A stretch of DNA of 27,010 nt from Hungateiclostridiaceae bacterium UBA1305. GTDB lineage: Bacteria; Bacillota; Clostridia; Acetivibrionales; DTU013. Shown in pieces: positions 9,505 to 17,555 of this stretch (its first letter is position 1; each line of letters begins with the position of its first letter). Location of the stretch: assembly GCA_002307275.1 (NCBI GenBank), contig DBTX01000047.1, positions 1-27,010 of the forward strand, read 5' to 3'. The notes under the pieces are model-generated. The model was given only the letters and a program-made list of their open reading frames with translations. It did no database searches and was not told the origin of the DNA. The translations under genes and the position numbers were made by a program.

Positions 9505-10881
9505 ATGAAGAGGTTTTTGGCTGTAATTCTTGCACTGGGGCTTTTGGTTACTGCCTTTGCAGGCTGCGGAAGCATCGACAAAACAGCAGATACTACATCT
9601 GCGGCAGCAGTTGAGCCTGTGTCTTCGGCAGCACCAGCTGCAACAGTCGCAGAGCCCGTTCCGGAAAAGAAAGATGTTACCATTTCCTACATGTTAAGCC
9701 AGGGCTGGCTTGAAGACTCTGAAAAGGAACTCGGCGATAAATTTGCAGCCGAGACCGGTATCAAGGTGGACTACCAGGTAATTCCATCCGCTCAATACTT
9801 TAATGTGCTTCTTACAAAATTGAATGCAGGTGAGTGCACCGACATATTTGGTTCACAGAGCGGCAAGTTTGACATTGTTTCACAGCTCAACATTGAAAAG
9901 AATGCGGTTGATCTGACTGGCGCAGAGTGGATTCAAAGGATGGATCCGCTGGTAACCGATCAGGTATCCGTAAATAGCAAGGTTTATGGGCTTACCATAT
10001 GGGATACCTCACCGAGCTTCCCTGTGGTATATAACAAGAAGATATTCGATAAGCTGGGGCTGAGTATTCCGAAGACCTATGCGGATCTGAAAAATGTTTG
10101 TACAAAAATTTTGGAATCAGGCGTCATACCGATATATGAACCTGTTGCCGACGGCTGGCACCATGTTCTGTGGTTCCCCGACATTGGACCAAGGTATGAA
10201 GAACTGGAACCCGGACTGATAGAAAAACTGAACAACAACCAAACCAAGTTTGAAGACTCCGCAGCAATGGAACTGGCGCTGACCCAATTACAGGAGATGG
10301 CCAAACTCGGCTTCTTCGGAAAGAATTTCCTTTCGGCAACAGGCGCTGATACCGAAAATAATCTCGGAACTGGAAAATATGCAATGGCTCTCTCCGGCTT
10401 CAGTACGCCTTCCAGAATACAGGAAGCGGTTCCTGAGGCAAAAGCAACGGATTTCGGGTTCTTTGAAATTCCTCTTGCAGACAACCAGATCCTCTGCATG
10501 CAGCCATCGGGACCCAGTAGATTCATATACTCGGCCTCCAAGTATATTGAAGAAGCAAAGGAATACTTCACCTATATAACCAAACAGGAGAATCTGCAGG
10601 AGTATTTCCTGGATAAGGATACCAAGAAGAGCAACCTTTGTTTCACAGGCGTCAAAAACAAGCTTACGGATGAAATGAATAATTACATAAGTTCATATGA
10701 AAAGAAGGGCTCTTACCTCCAGATACAGGTCAAATATCTGAACCCGCAGTGGATGGATATTGGAAAGGATATGGTCGCCATGTTTACCGGCGCCATGACT
10801 CCGAAGGATATGCTCAAGAGCATTGACAAGAGAAGGGCGGATCAGGCGAAAGCGGCCAAGGATCCCCTGTGGGCCCAGTAA
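9505..10881 (+). CDS. Sugar ABC importer, lipoprotein substrate-binding protein
   Basis: 458 residues, family-1 extracellular solute-binding protein (MalE/MsmE-like). A lipoprotein signal peptide is clear: basic MKR, a hydrophobic stretch, and a lipobox VTAFAGC with Cys21 as the lipidation site. An Ala/Pro/Ser/Val-rich linker (about 32-55) tethers the binding domain to the membrane. Start supported by GAGGAGG about ten bases upstream. As the first gene of the importer operon, directly divergent from the sensor, it probably captures the oligosaccharide for the two permeases that follow. Its ligand is inferred from the enzymes in the operon, not seen in the protein. Confidence 0.93.
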   Translation: MKRFLAVILALGLLVTAFAGCGSIDKTADTTSAAAVEPVSSAAPAATVAEPVPEKKDVTISYMLSQGWLEDSEKELGDKFAAETGIKVDYQVIPSAQYFNVLLTKLNAGECTDIFGSQSGKFDIVSQLNIEKNAVDLTGAEWIQRMDPLVTDQVSVNSKVYGLTIWDTSPSFPVVYNKKIFDKLGLSIPKTYADLKNVCTKILESGVIPIYEPVADGWHHVLWFPDIGPRYEELEPGLIEKLNNNQTKFEDSAAMELALTQLQEMAKLGFFGKNFLSATGADTENNLGTGKYAMALSGFSTPSRIQEAVPEAKATDFGFFEIPLADNQILCMQPSGPSRFIYSASKYIEEAKEYFTYITKQENLQEYFLDKDTKKSNLCFTGVKNKLTDEMNNYISSYEKKGSYLQIQVKYLNPQWMDIGKDMVAMFTGAMTPKDMLKSIDKRRADQAKAAKDPLWAQ

Positions 10882-10916
10882 TTCCATGATTGACGATGTG
10901 CTAGATAATTAACTAT

Positions 10917-10956
10917 GACAATAGCCCGATAGGGTAAAGCCTATTGGGCTATTGTC
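10917..10956 (+). promoter_or_regulatory. 17-bp intercistronic stem-loop between binding protein and permease
   Basis: Arms 10917-10933 and 10940-10956 pair over 17 bp with a single G-U pair and a 6-base loop (GTAAAG). No U-run follows (next bases GATACTATAGG), so it does not look like a factor-independent terminator. A stable hairpin after a binding-protein gene commonly protects the upstream mRNA and keeps the binding protein more abundant than the permeases; that role is inferred here. Confidence 0.75.
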
Positions 10957-10978
10957 GATACTATAGGAGAGTCTCCAT

Positions 10979-11851
10979 ATGAAAAAGAACATCTACCCGC
11001 TTTATTTTACATTTGGTGCGCTGGGCCTTTATCTGATGCTGTTTGTCCTTCCCGGAGTCATGGGGATATTTTATTCCTTTACGGATTGGAGCAGCTACAG
11101 CAGGGAAATTAATTTCATCGGGTTTGAAAATTTTAAGACGGTATTTTCACCGGATGAGCATTTTGTGTCCTATATTTTCAACACACTTCAGTTTACTGCC
11201 ATCACTGTTGTCGCCAAGACTGTTCTGGGGTTGATTTTTGCATTGCTTTTAGCTGAAGGGATCAAAGGAAAGGATTTTCACAGGGCGGTTATTTTCATGC
11301 CGGCAATCCTTTCTGTGCTGATTACCGGGCTTATTTTCAGGTCCATACTGAATCCGGAATATGGTCTGTTGAACGAGTTTTTAAGGTTTATCGGACTGGG
11401 TGCCCTGGAGCAGCAATGGCTTACTAATGTAAAGCTGGCATTGTACTCCATTATGGCCGTTGATACCTGGAAGGGCATGGGTTATATCATGACCATACTC
11501 CTGGCCGGCTTGCAGTCAATCCCCAGGTCTTACTATGAAGCATCCAGTATTGACGGCGCCAGCTTCTGGGGGAATCTCAGATATATCACTCTGCCGATGC
11601 TGATGCCGGCCATAACGGTAACAACCGTTTTGAATCTGTTGCATGGACTAAAGGTATTTGATATTGTTTACGTCCTGACAAACGGTGGGCCGGGCTATGT
11701 AACGGAAGTTCTGTATACGTCGGTATTCAAGGAATTCTCACTTGGAAAATACGGACTGGGTACGGCAGTATCTTCAGTCTTGTTCATATTTATGGTTTTT
11801 GTGGGATATTTCGTCATCCGCTTAATGAGCAGAGAGGAGGTCGAAGCCTGA
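10979..11851 (+). CDS. Sugar ABC importer permease, MalF/MsmF type
   Basis: 290 residues with about six membrane helices, starting with a hydrophobic segment after MKKNIYPL. The cytoplasmic EAA loop that docks the ATPase is present (EASSIDGASFWGNLRYITLP, about residues 189-208). AGGAGA lies just before the ATG. It forms the import channel with the next gene, which it overlaps by one base, and receives sugar from the preceding lipoprotein. No ATPase gene is in the operon; in Firmicutes a shared MsmK-type ATPase encoded elsewhere normally energises such importers. Confidence 0.93.
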   Translation: MKKNIYPLYFTFGALGLYLMLFVLPGVMGIFYSFTDWSSYSREINFIGFENFKTVFSPDEHFVSYIFNTLQFTAITVVAKTVLGLIFALLLAEGIKGKDFHRAVIFMPAILSVLITGLIFRSILNPEYGLLNEFLRFIGLGALEQQWLTNVKLALYSIMAVDTWKGMGYIMTILLAGLQSIPRSYYEASSIDGASFWGNLRYITLPMLMPAITVTTVLNLLHGLKVFDIVYVLTNGGPGYVTEVLYTSVFKEFSLGKYGLGTAVSSVLFIFMVFVGYFVIRLMSREEVEA

Positions 11852-12675
11852 TGAAAAATAAAAAGCTGCTGACAAGTATTGTGAAAAATCTGGTTGTATG
11901 GCTTACCAGTGCCATTATGATCATCCCTCTGCTTCTCATATTGATTAATTCATTAAAAGATAAATACCAGTCAGCTTCAATGAGTATTAACCTGCCAAAG
12001 GTATACCATTTTGAAAATTATCAGACAGTAATTGAACAGGGAAAACTCGTCGGATCCTTTTTTAACAGCATGTTTTACGCAGGATCCTCCATGTTCCTGG
12101 GCGTCGTGCTGTCAGCAATGGCAGCCTATGTGCTTGGCAGGAACAGGAATAGACTGAACAGGTTTTTATACTTTTTTATTATCATGGGAATCGCAATGCC
12201 CATCAACTATGTTTCCCTGACGAAGGTCATGCAACTGACTCATCTGATGAACACCATGGCGGGGCTGTCGCTGCTGTATACCGCTTTGCAGATCCCTTTC
12301 AGCGTTTTTCTTGTTTATGGCTTTATTAGCACAGTGCCAAGAGATTTGGATGAAGCGGGCATCATTGACGGCTGTGAGCCTTTGCGGCTATTCTTTTCAG
12401 TTATTATGCCATTGTTGAAGCCGGTGCTTGTGACGGTCCTGGTACTGAACTTTATGACAGCCTGGAACGATTTTACCCTGCCCCTGTACTATTCCAACAG
12501 TGCAACAAAATGGCCGATGACCCTGGCGGTTTATACTTTTTTTGGCCAGTTCGAATCACAGTGGAATCTGGTGAGTGCGGATATCATACTGACCAGCCTG
12601 CCTGTAATAATTATTTATCTGTTTGGACAGAAGTATATTATTTCAGGAATGACGGCTGGCTCTGTTAAGGGATAG
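11851..12675 (+). CDS. Sugar ABC importer permease, MalG/MsmG type
   Basis: 274 residues, about six membrane helices, second half of the importer channel. The EAA loop reads EAGIIDGCEPLRLFFSVIMP (about residues 168-187), and the C-terminus (KYIISGMTAGSVKG) is the typical end of MalG-like permeases. Its ATG overlaps the stop of the first permease (TGATG), with GAGGAGG ahead, so the two subunits are probably made in equal amounts by translational coupling. Downstream, only 32 bp separate it from the UroD-like gene. Confidence 0.93.
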   Translation: MKNKKLLTSIVKNLVVWLTSAIMIIPLLLILINSLKDKYQSASMSINLPKVYHFENYQTVIEQGKLVGSFFNSMFYAGSSMFLGVVLSAMAAYVLGRNRNRLNRFLYFFIIMGIAMPINYVSLTKVMQLTHLMNTMAGLSLLYTALQIPFSVFLVYGFISTVPRDLDEAGIIDGCEPLRLFFSVIMPLLKPVLVTVLVLNFMTAWNDFTLPLYYSNSATKWPMTLAVYTFFGQFESQWNLVSADIILTSLPVIIIYLFGQKYIISGMTAGSVKG

Positions 12676-12707
12676 GCGGTTTTCCTGGGAAAGGAACGGA
12701 TGAGATC

Positions 12708-13787
12708 ATGTTGTATAAAGAGGATTGGGATAAATCAAAGGTGCGTCTTGAGGCGCTCTGGCAGAATGAGATCGTGGACCGGTGCTGTGTTTCGGTCATT
12801 GCGCCGAAAAAGGACAGTAAATGGAAGTTCGGACCGATGCCTGACACACAGGAAGAGCTCGTAAAATTTTATATGGACGGCGAGCAGATATTGAAGCGGG
12901 AGACGGAGAAGTTTGAAAATATGTATTTCGGAGGCGACGGCTTCCCGATCATATGGACCAACTTCGGCACCGCCGGGCACGCCAAGTATTTTAAAGGCAG
13001 CAGGTTTCAATTTGCGAAGGATACAGTCTGGTTTGAACCGGTGATCAAGGACTGGGAAAAGGATCACCTGGTGTATGACCCGGAAGCAGAAATCCTGAAA
13101 AAAGAATATGAGACGATGAATTTCCTTGCGGAGCAGGGGAAAGGCAAATTTTTTGTTTCCATGCCTGATAACTGCGGTGTGCTGGATGCATTGGCACATT
13201 TGCGCGGAACGGATCATTTGCTTTTTGATCTGCTGGAGGAAGAAGATCATGTAATTGCAGCTGCGGCAACGATCCAGGAAGCATTGAAAGATGCAAGCTT
13301 AAAGCAGTTTGACATTATACGCGGGAATAATGACAACGGCAGTACTCATGGCTGGATGATGACCTGGTCCAAGGGCAGGCAGCTGCAGCTGCAGGTTGAT
13401 TTCTCCGTCATGATTTCACCGGCGATGTATGAGCAGTTCGCCATGCCCGAGTTGGAGTACATGACCAACTGGCTGGACAATTCCATTTACCACCTGGACG
13501 GGCAGGAACAGATCCGGCATCTGGATATGATTCTTTCGCTTAAGAAGTTGAATGCAATACAGTGGACGCCGGTCGCCGGACAACCCCCGACATCCGATTT
13601 CATTCCTGTACTGCAAAGGATACAAAAAGCAGGCAAAGGATTGGTGCTGATTCCGAAAAAGCATGAAATTGAGAAGCTGATGACAGGCCTTTCCTCCAGA
13701 GGACTCATCCTGGTGATTAATGATGCAGAGGACGAGGATGAGGCGCGGGCGATTGTAAAAAGAGTAACAGAACTGACACAGGAATAA
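12708..13787 (+). CDS. UroD/MtaA-fold protein of unknown function
   Basis: 359 residues, soluble, no signal peptide. The overall pattern resembles the uroporphyrinogen-decarboxylase / corrinoid-methyltransferase superfamily: an N-terminal KVRLEALWQNEIVDRCC segment, FVSMPDNCGVLDALAHLRG in the middle, and a C-terminal part with YHLDGQEQIRHLD and NAIQWTPVAGQPP. Relatives are seen beside carbohydrate operons and are sometimes labelled trimethylamine corrinoid protein 2, a name with no support here, since there is no corrinoid protein or methyl-transfer gene nearby. The zinc-binding His-x-Cys of MtaA-type methyltransferases appears as His-x-Asp in YHLDG, by visual comparison. Its place between importer and glycosidases suggests a job in the same sugar pathway; the reaction is unknown. 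Confidence 0.75.
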   Translation: MLYKEDWDKSKVRLEALWQNEIVDRCCVSVIAPKKDSKWKFGPMPDTQEELVKFYMDGEQILKRETEKFENMYFGGDGFPIIWTNFGTAGHAKYFKGSRFQFAKDTVWFEPVIKDWEKDHLVYDPEAEILKKEYETMNFLAEQGKGKFFVSMPDNCGVLDALAHLRGTDHLLFDLLEEEDHVIAAAATIQEALKDASLKQFDIIRGNNDNGSTHGWMMTWSKGRQLQLQVDFSVMISPAMYEQFAMPELEYMTNWLDNSIYHLDGQEQIRHLDMILSLKKLNAIQWTPVAGQPPTSDFIPVLQRIQKAGKGLVLIPKKHEIEKLMTGLSSRGLILVINDAEDEDEARAIVKRVTELTQE

Positions 13788-13797
13788 GAATCGCGAA

Positions 13798-13983
13798 TTG
13801 CCGCAGGACTATGGCGTGAATAGTACAAATAGCGGCGCAAACGGCACGAATAATGGCTTAAACGATACGAATAATGGTGTAAACAGTACGAATAATGACG
13901 TAAACAGTACGAAGAATTGCGTGAACGGCGCGAAGAATGGCATAGGTGGCACAAATAATTGCGTGAACAGCATTATTATGTGA
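13798..13983 (+). other. Possible 61-codon repeat peptide ORF (coupling leader for GH29?)
   Basis: A frame opening with TTG at 13798 runs through the 21-bp repeat array and ends at TGA 13981-13983, 14 bases before the GH29 ATG. It would encode a seven-residue repeat of the pattern G-V-N-S-T-N-N, rich in Asn, Thr and Ser. There is no cysteine pattern, signal or known domain. A weak AGGA lies about 13 bases ahead of the TTG. It may be untranslated spacer; if translated, its stop would deliver ribosomes to the poorly marked GH29 start. Confidence 0.25.
13813..13980 (+). repeat. 21-bp tandem repeat array, about eight copies
   Basis: Seven full degenerate copies (starts at 13813, 13834, 13855, 13876, 13897, 13918, 13939) and an eighth that decays after its first 12 bases (13960). 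The consensus is close to GGYGTAAACAGTACGAATAAT. Copies 3 to 5 are the most alike and the outer ones have diverged, the usual picture of an ageing minisatellite. It fills the gap between the UroD-like gene and GH29. The period is a multiple of three and equals about two helical turns. The repeats are contiguous without spacers, so it is not a CRISPR. Confidence 0.9.
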
Positions 13984-13997
13984 AAGCGGGCTATGTG

Positions 13998-15347
13998 ATG
14001 AAGAAAGAGAATCAACCGGAGCTTCGGGAAATGACCGGGGCTGAATTGAAATCCATGCTCAAAAGCAGCATTCAATTTAAAAGCCTTGGCGGTGTCAAAC
14101 ATTCCGGGCTCAAGCTTGGTGACGCTGAATTGAAATGGTGGCGGGATGCAAAGTTTGGAATGTTTATTCATTGGGGCCTTTACTCGATTCTGGGCAGAGG
14201 TGAATGGGCCATGCAAAATGAACAGATTCCGGTCGAGGAGTATGAAAAATTGGCCGGAGAATTTGCCCCCGGGCATTTTGATGCGGAACAATGGGCGAAG
14301 CTGGCCCGTGATGCCGGAATGAAGTATATGGTCCTGACTGCCCGCCATCATGATGGATTTTCACTCTGGGACAGTCCTGGCAGCTACCGTGGCTTCACCA
14401 GCATGAATTCAGCCGCAAAGCGCGACTTTGTAGACGAGTATACCGAAGCCTGCCGCGGGGCGGGGTTAAAGGTCGGGCTCTATTATTCCCCAATGGACTG
14501 GAGATTTCCGGGGTATTTCAAACCGCATGAGCTGCCGGAGAATGCCCTGCTGATGAAGAAGCAGGCCTATGATCAGGTGGAGGAGCTTGTCAGCCGGTAT
14601 GGGAAAATTGATATCCTGTGGTATGACGGCGCGTGGCTGGCACACCAGGGAGGTGACCCGGACGGTGCATGGCTTTGGGAACCGGTAAAGCTGAACCGGA
14701 TGGTCAGGAAGTATAATCCCGGGACTGTCATCAATCCCCGTTCCGGGTGGGAAGGAGATTTCTATTGTGACGAGGGCTCTCATGAGATCACGGGAGGCAT
14801 TATTCCCGTACCATGGGAAAAGAACCTCTGCATCTGCAGCGGGCGCTCATGGGGGTGGATCCCGGACGATCCGGTGATGCTTTTCGATGCGGCAATCAGG
14901 ATGATGGTCAATGTTTTCATCCGGGACGGCAATGTACTGCTGAATGTCGGGCCGGACAAGGACGGAGTCATTCCGGAAGCTGCCGCGGAGCGGTTGAAGG
15001 AAATCGGCGAATGGATGGAACAGTTTGGCGAAAGCGTTTATAGTACCAGGGGCGGGCCGTTCCAGCCGCTGGATCATGTATATGGAAGCACTTATGCGGA
15101 GAATCGGATTTATCTGCATATACTGGATTGTAAGGAATTTGCAAAGCTGGAGCTTCCGCCGATACCGCAAAAAATAAACCATTGCGGACTGCTTGACGGG
15201 GATTGTATACCATTTGTCCGGACTGCAACCGGAATTAAAATCACCATATCGCATGAAGCGGAAAAGCCGGACACTATAATTGTCCTGGAACTGGATGAGC
15301 CGGTTGAATTTGATTTTGTTGAGAATATCACTTTTACAGGGAAATAG
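13998..15347 (+). CDS. GH29 alpha-L-fucosidase
   Basis: 449 residues, no signal peptide, so probably cytoplasmic. GH29 retaining alpha-L-fucosidase signatures are clear: KFGMFIHWG with His58, YMVLTARHHDGF with His117-His118, GLYYSPMDW, and ILWYDGAW with the presumed nucleophile Asp210. The general acid is variable in this family and I cannot assign it. The ATG at 13998 gives the natural N-terminus; in-frame TTG 13959 and GTG 13980 lie inside the repeat array or its edge. The ribosome site before 13998 is weak (AAAGCGGG), unlike its neighbours, so initiation may rely on coupling. It probably removes fucose from imported oligosaccharides alongside GH95; linkage preference is not readable. Confidence 0.9.
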   Translation: MKKENQPELREMTGAELKSMLKSSIQFKSLGGVKHSGLKLGDAELKWWRDAKFGMFIHWGLYSILGRGEWAMQNEQIPVEEYEKLAGEFAPGHFDAEQWAKLARDAGMKYMVLTARHHDGFSLWDSPGSYRGFTSMNSAAKRDFVDEYTEACRGAGLKVGLYYSPMDWRFPGYFKPHELPENALLMKKQAYDQVEELVSRYGKIDILWYDGAWLAHQGGDPDGAWLWEPVKLNRMVRKYNPGTVINPRSGWEGDFYCDEGSHEITGGIIPVPWEKNLCICSGRSWGWIPDDPVMLFDAAIRMMVNVFIRDGNVLLNVGPDKDGVIPEAAAERLKEIGEWMEQFGESVYSTRGGPFQPLDHVYGSTYAENRIYLHILDCKEFAKLELPPIPQKINHCGLLDGDCIPFVRTATGIKITISHEAEKPDTIIVLELDEPVEFDFVENITFTGK

Positions 15348-15491
15348 AAAACCTGGAAAGGTAATATAACGAGACAGGCTGGCCGCAAGCTTTGCCTATG
15401 ACCAGCTTTGTTGAAATGTTGCAATACACCAGGTACTGCAATCGGAACATTTTCTTTGAACCAATGCATTATAATCCGGAGGTAAATACTT

Positions 15492-17555
15492 ATGCAATAT
15501 TATGGTGTATCCTATTACCCGGAACATAAGTCAGAAGACGAAATAAGCAAGGATGTCGCACTGATGGCCGGGGCAGGTATCAATACTGTCCGGATGGGAG
15601 AGTTTGCCTGGTGCAGGTTTGAACCGGTTGAAGGACGGTATGAATTTGAATGGCTGGACAAGGTGATAGAAGAACTGGGTGACGCCGGGTTGTACAGTAT
15701 TATCTGCACACCTACGGCATGTCCTCCGGCCTGGCTGGCTGAAAAACACCCTTCGATCCTGTACCGTGATAACCGCGGAATGGTAAGGCCTTTCGGAGGC
15801 CGGAGGCATTATTGCTGCAACAATGATGTATATAGGGAATATTGTGTGAAAATTGCAGAAGAGATAGGACGGCGTTACAGAGACAACAAGAATGTGATTG
15901 CCTTTCAGATTGATAATGAGCTGGCTCAGGAAGGAACAGGCCGGTGTCACTGTGAAGTCTGCCGTGTAAAATTCAGGCGTTGGCTTGAAACTAAATATGC
16001 TGACATAAAGAGCCTGAATGAATGCATGGGTACCATCTTCTGGGGACAGGAGTATGACAGCTTCGAGCAGATCCCTTTACCGGTCGGTACGATAGAAGCG
16101 GATGCGCAGGAAGCGATAAAGGCTTATTATGAGAATCCGTCGCTGCGTCTGGATTATGAAAGATTCTGCAGCGATTCCTATATTGATTTTCAAAACTTGC
16201 AGAAAACAGCACTTAAAAAACAGGTGAAGCAAACCGTTACTACCAATGCTACCGGGCTTGCCACCAATAGCTTGGATTATTACCGGGCTTTCAGCGAACT
16301 GGACGTATATGCCTACGACTTTTATCCCAGCCTGAGAGAAGGTAAAATCAGTTCCTTCAGCTATTCCTTTTCCAGAGGTATAAAAGATAAGAATTTCTGG
16401 ATTCTCGAATTTGTTTCCGGCGGCGGGCACAGGCTGAACGGCTCAGGCAGGCTGCAGCCTTATCCCGGAGCGCTGAAGCAGTCGGTCATTCACGCTTTTG
16501 CGTCGGGGGCGCAGCTCCTCTGCCATTTTCAGTTCAAGACTTTTCCCTTTGGGGCGGAACAATTGAATTATGCAATTCTTGATCTGGATGGGATACCTGG
16601 AAGAAGGTATCTTGAAATGAAAGCCGCTATGGCTGAACTCAAGAACCTTGGCGGTATTCTGGACGACTCTTCTATTGTGAACAGGGCAGCGCTTTGCTTT
16701 GATTATGATACTTTATGGTCAACACGCATCAAACCGATCAACCGGGAGACCTTTGATTATTTGTCCTATTGTGAGGAATTCTATGAGGCTTTTGTCCGTC
16801 TTGGCATTGGTGTGGATGTGGTTTCCTGCAGTAAGGACTTGGAGAAATACAAGCTTGTGATTGTTCCGGTACCATTCGTAATGAACGAGAAATTCAAATC
16901 GGGCCTGAAGGAATATGTGAAGCAGGGAGGTATTGTCGTTTCAACCTTTCTGGCTGGAGCAAAGAACAGCTGCAATGTTGGTCTTTCCGGGAGTCTGCCC
17001 TGCGGCTTGACGGATTTGTTCGGTCTGAGGGTCTCCGAGGTGGAACCTGTTTTTGATCCAACGACAGCAGTGATCCATTTGCGGTTGGGTGATGTGGAGT
17101 ATTCCGGCTGCAATAAATACTGGACCGAGGTGTTGGAAGCGGAAACTGCAGAGTTGATAGGAATCTACGGTAATACCTTCAGAAAAGGTGCGGGTGTTAT
17201 AGGAAGGAATTCATATGGCAGCGGAAGTGCATATTATATAGGCACCGGATTGGGAGAAGATCTGCTAATTCCCCTGCTTCAGCACATTGCACAGGAAGCC
17301 GGCATCATACAGGCCCCATTTGCATTCCCTTCCAGTGTGGAAATAGTTGAGAGACAATACCAAGGCAGGAGTTTATATTTCATCTTCAATTTCCTTCAGG
17401 AGGAAGCTGTTGTTGAACTGGCCGGAACCTTTACCGATATGCGGAATGAAGCTGCCTTGTCAGGGAATATTGTAATCAACTCAAAGGACTTTGTTGTTTT
17501 AGTACAATGCAATGGTGAACCGATTTTTATATCAAGTGCGGAGGTTTCATGTTAA
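15492..17555 (+). CDS. GH42 beta-galactosidase
   Basis: 687 residues, cytoplasmic. GH42 features: opening YYGVSYYPEH, the barrel segment INTVRMGEFAWCRFEP, acid/base Glu143 in FQIDNEL, presumed nucleophile Glu306 in WILEF, and a Cys cluster (Cys109, Cys152, Cys154, Cys157) that fits the structural zinc site known in several members. A central trimerisation/flavodoxin-like domain (about 400-610) and a small C-terminal beta domain follow, at normal family length. CCGGAGG precedes the ATG. The 144-bp gap from GH29 has no terminator or clear promoter that I can see. It overlaps the GH31 gene by 7 bp, which indicates coupled expression, and would remove galactose exposed by the fucosidases. Confidence 0.93.
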   Translation: MQYYGVSYYPEHKSEDEISKDVALMAGAGINTVRMGEFAWCRFEPVEGRYEFEWLDKVIEELGDAGLYSIICTPTACPPAWLAEKHPSILYRDNRGMVRPFGGRRHYCCNNDVYREYCVKIAEEIGRRYRDNKNVIAFQIDNELAQEGTGRCHCEVCRVKFRRWLETKYADIKSLNECMGTIFWGQEYDSFEQIPLPVGTIEADAQEAIKAYYENPSLRLDYERFCSDSYIDFQNLQKTALKKQVKQTVTTNATGLATNSLDYYRAFSELDVYAYDFYPSLREGKISSFSYSFSRGIKDKNFWILEFVSGGGHRLNGSGRLQPYPGALKQSVIHAFASGAQLLCHFQFKTFPFGAEQLNYAILDLDGIPGRRYLEMKAAMAELKNLGGILDDSSIVNRAALCFDYDTLWSTRIKPINRETFDYLSYCEEFYEAFVRLGIGVDVVSCSKDLEKYKLVIVPVPFVMNEKFKSGLKEYVKQGGIVVSTFLAGAKNSCNVGLSGSLPCGLTDLFGLRVSEVEPVFDPTTAVIHLRLGDVEYSGCNKYWTEVLEAETAELIGIYGNTFRKGAGVIGRNSYGSGSAYYIGTGLGEDLLIPLLQHIAQEAGIIQAPFAFPSSVEIVERQYQGRSLYFIFNFLQEEAVVELAGTFTDMRNEAALSGNIVINSKDFVVLVQCNGEPIFISSAEVSC

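Noticed and set aside
13813..13980. CRISPR-like array
   Set aside because: The 21-bp units are contiguous with no unique spacers, and no cas genes are present. It is a minisatellite.
13809..14351. Minus-strand open frames with Phe/Leu/Val/Pro heptads across the repeat array
   Set aside because: The pattern is only the complement of the 21-bp repeats continued into the reverse of GH29; there is no start signal.
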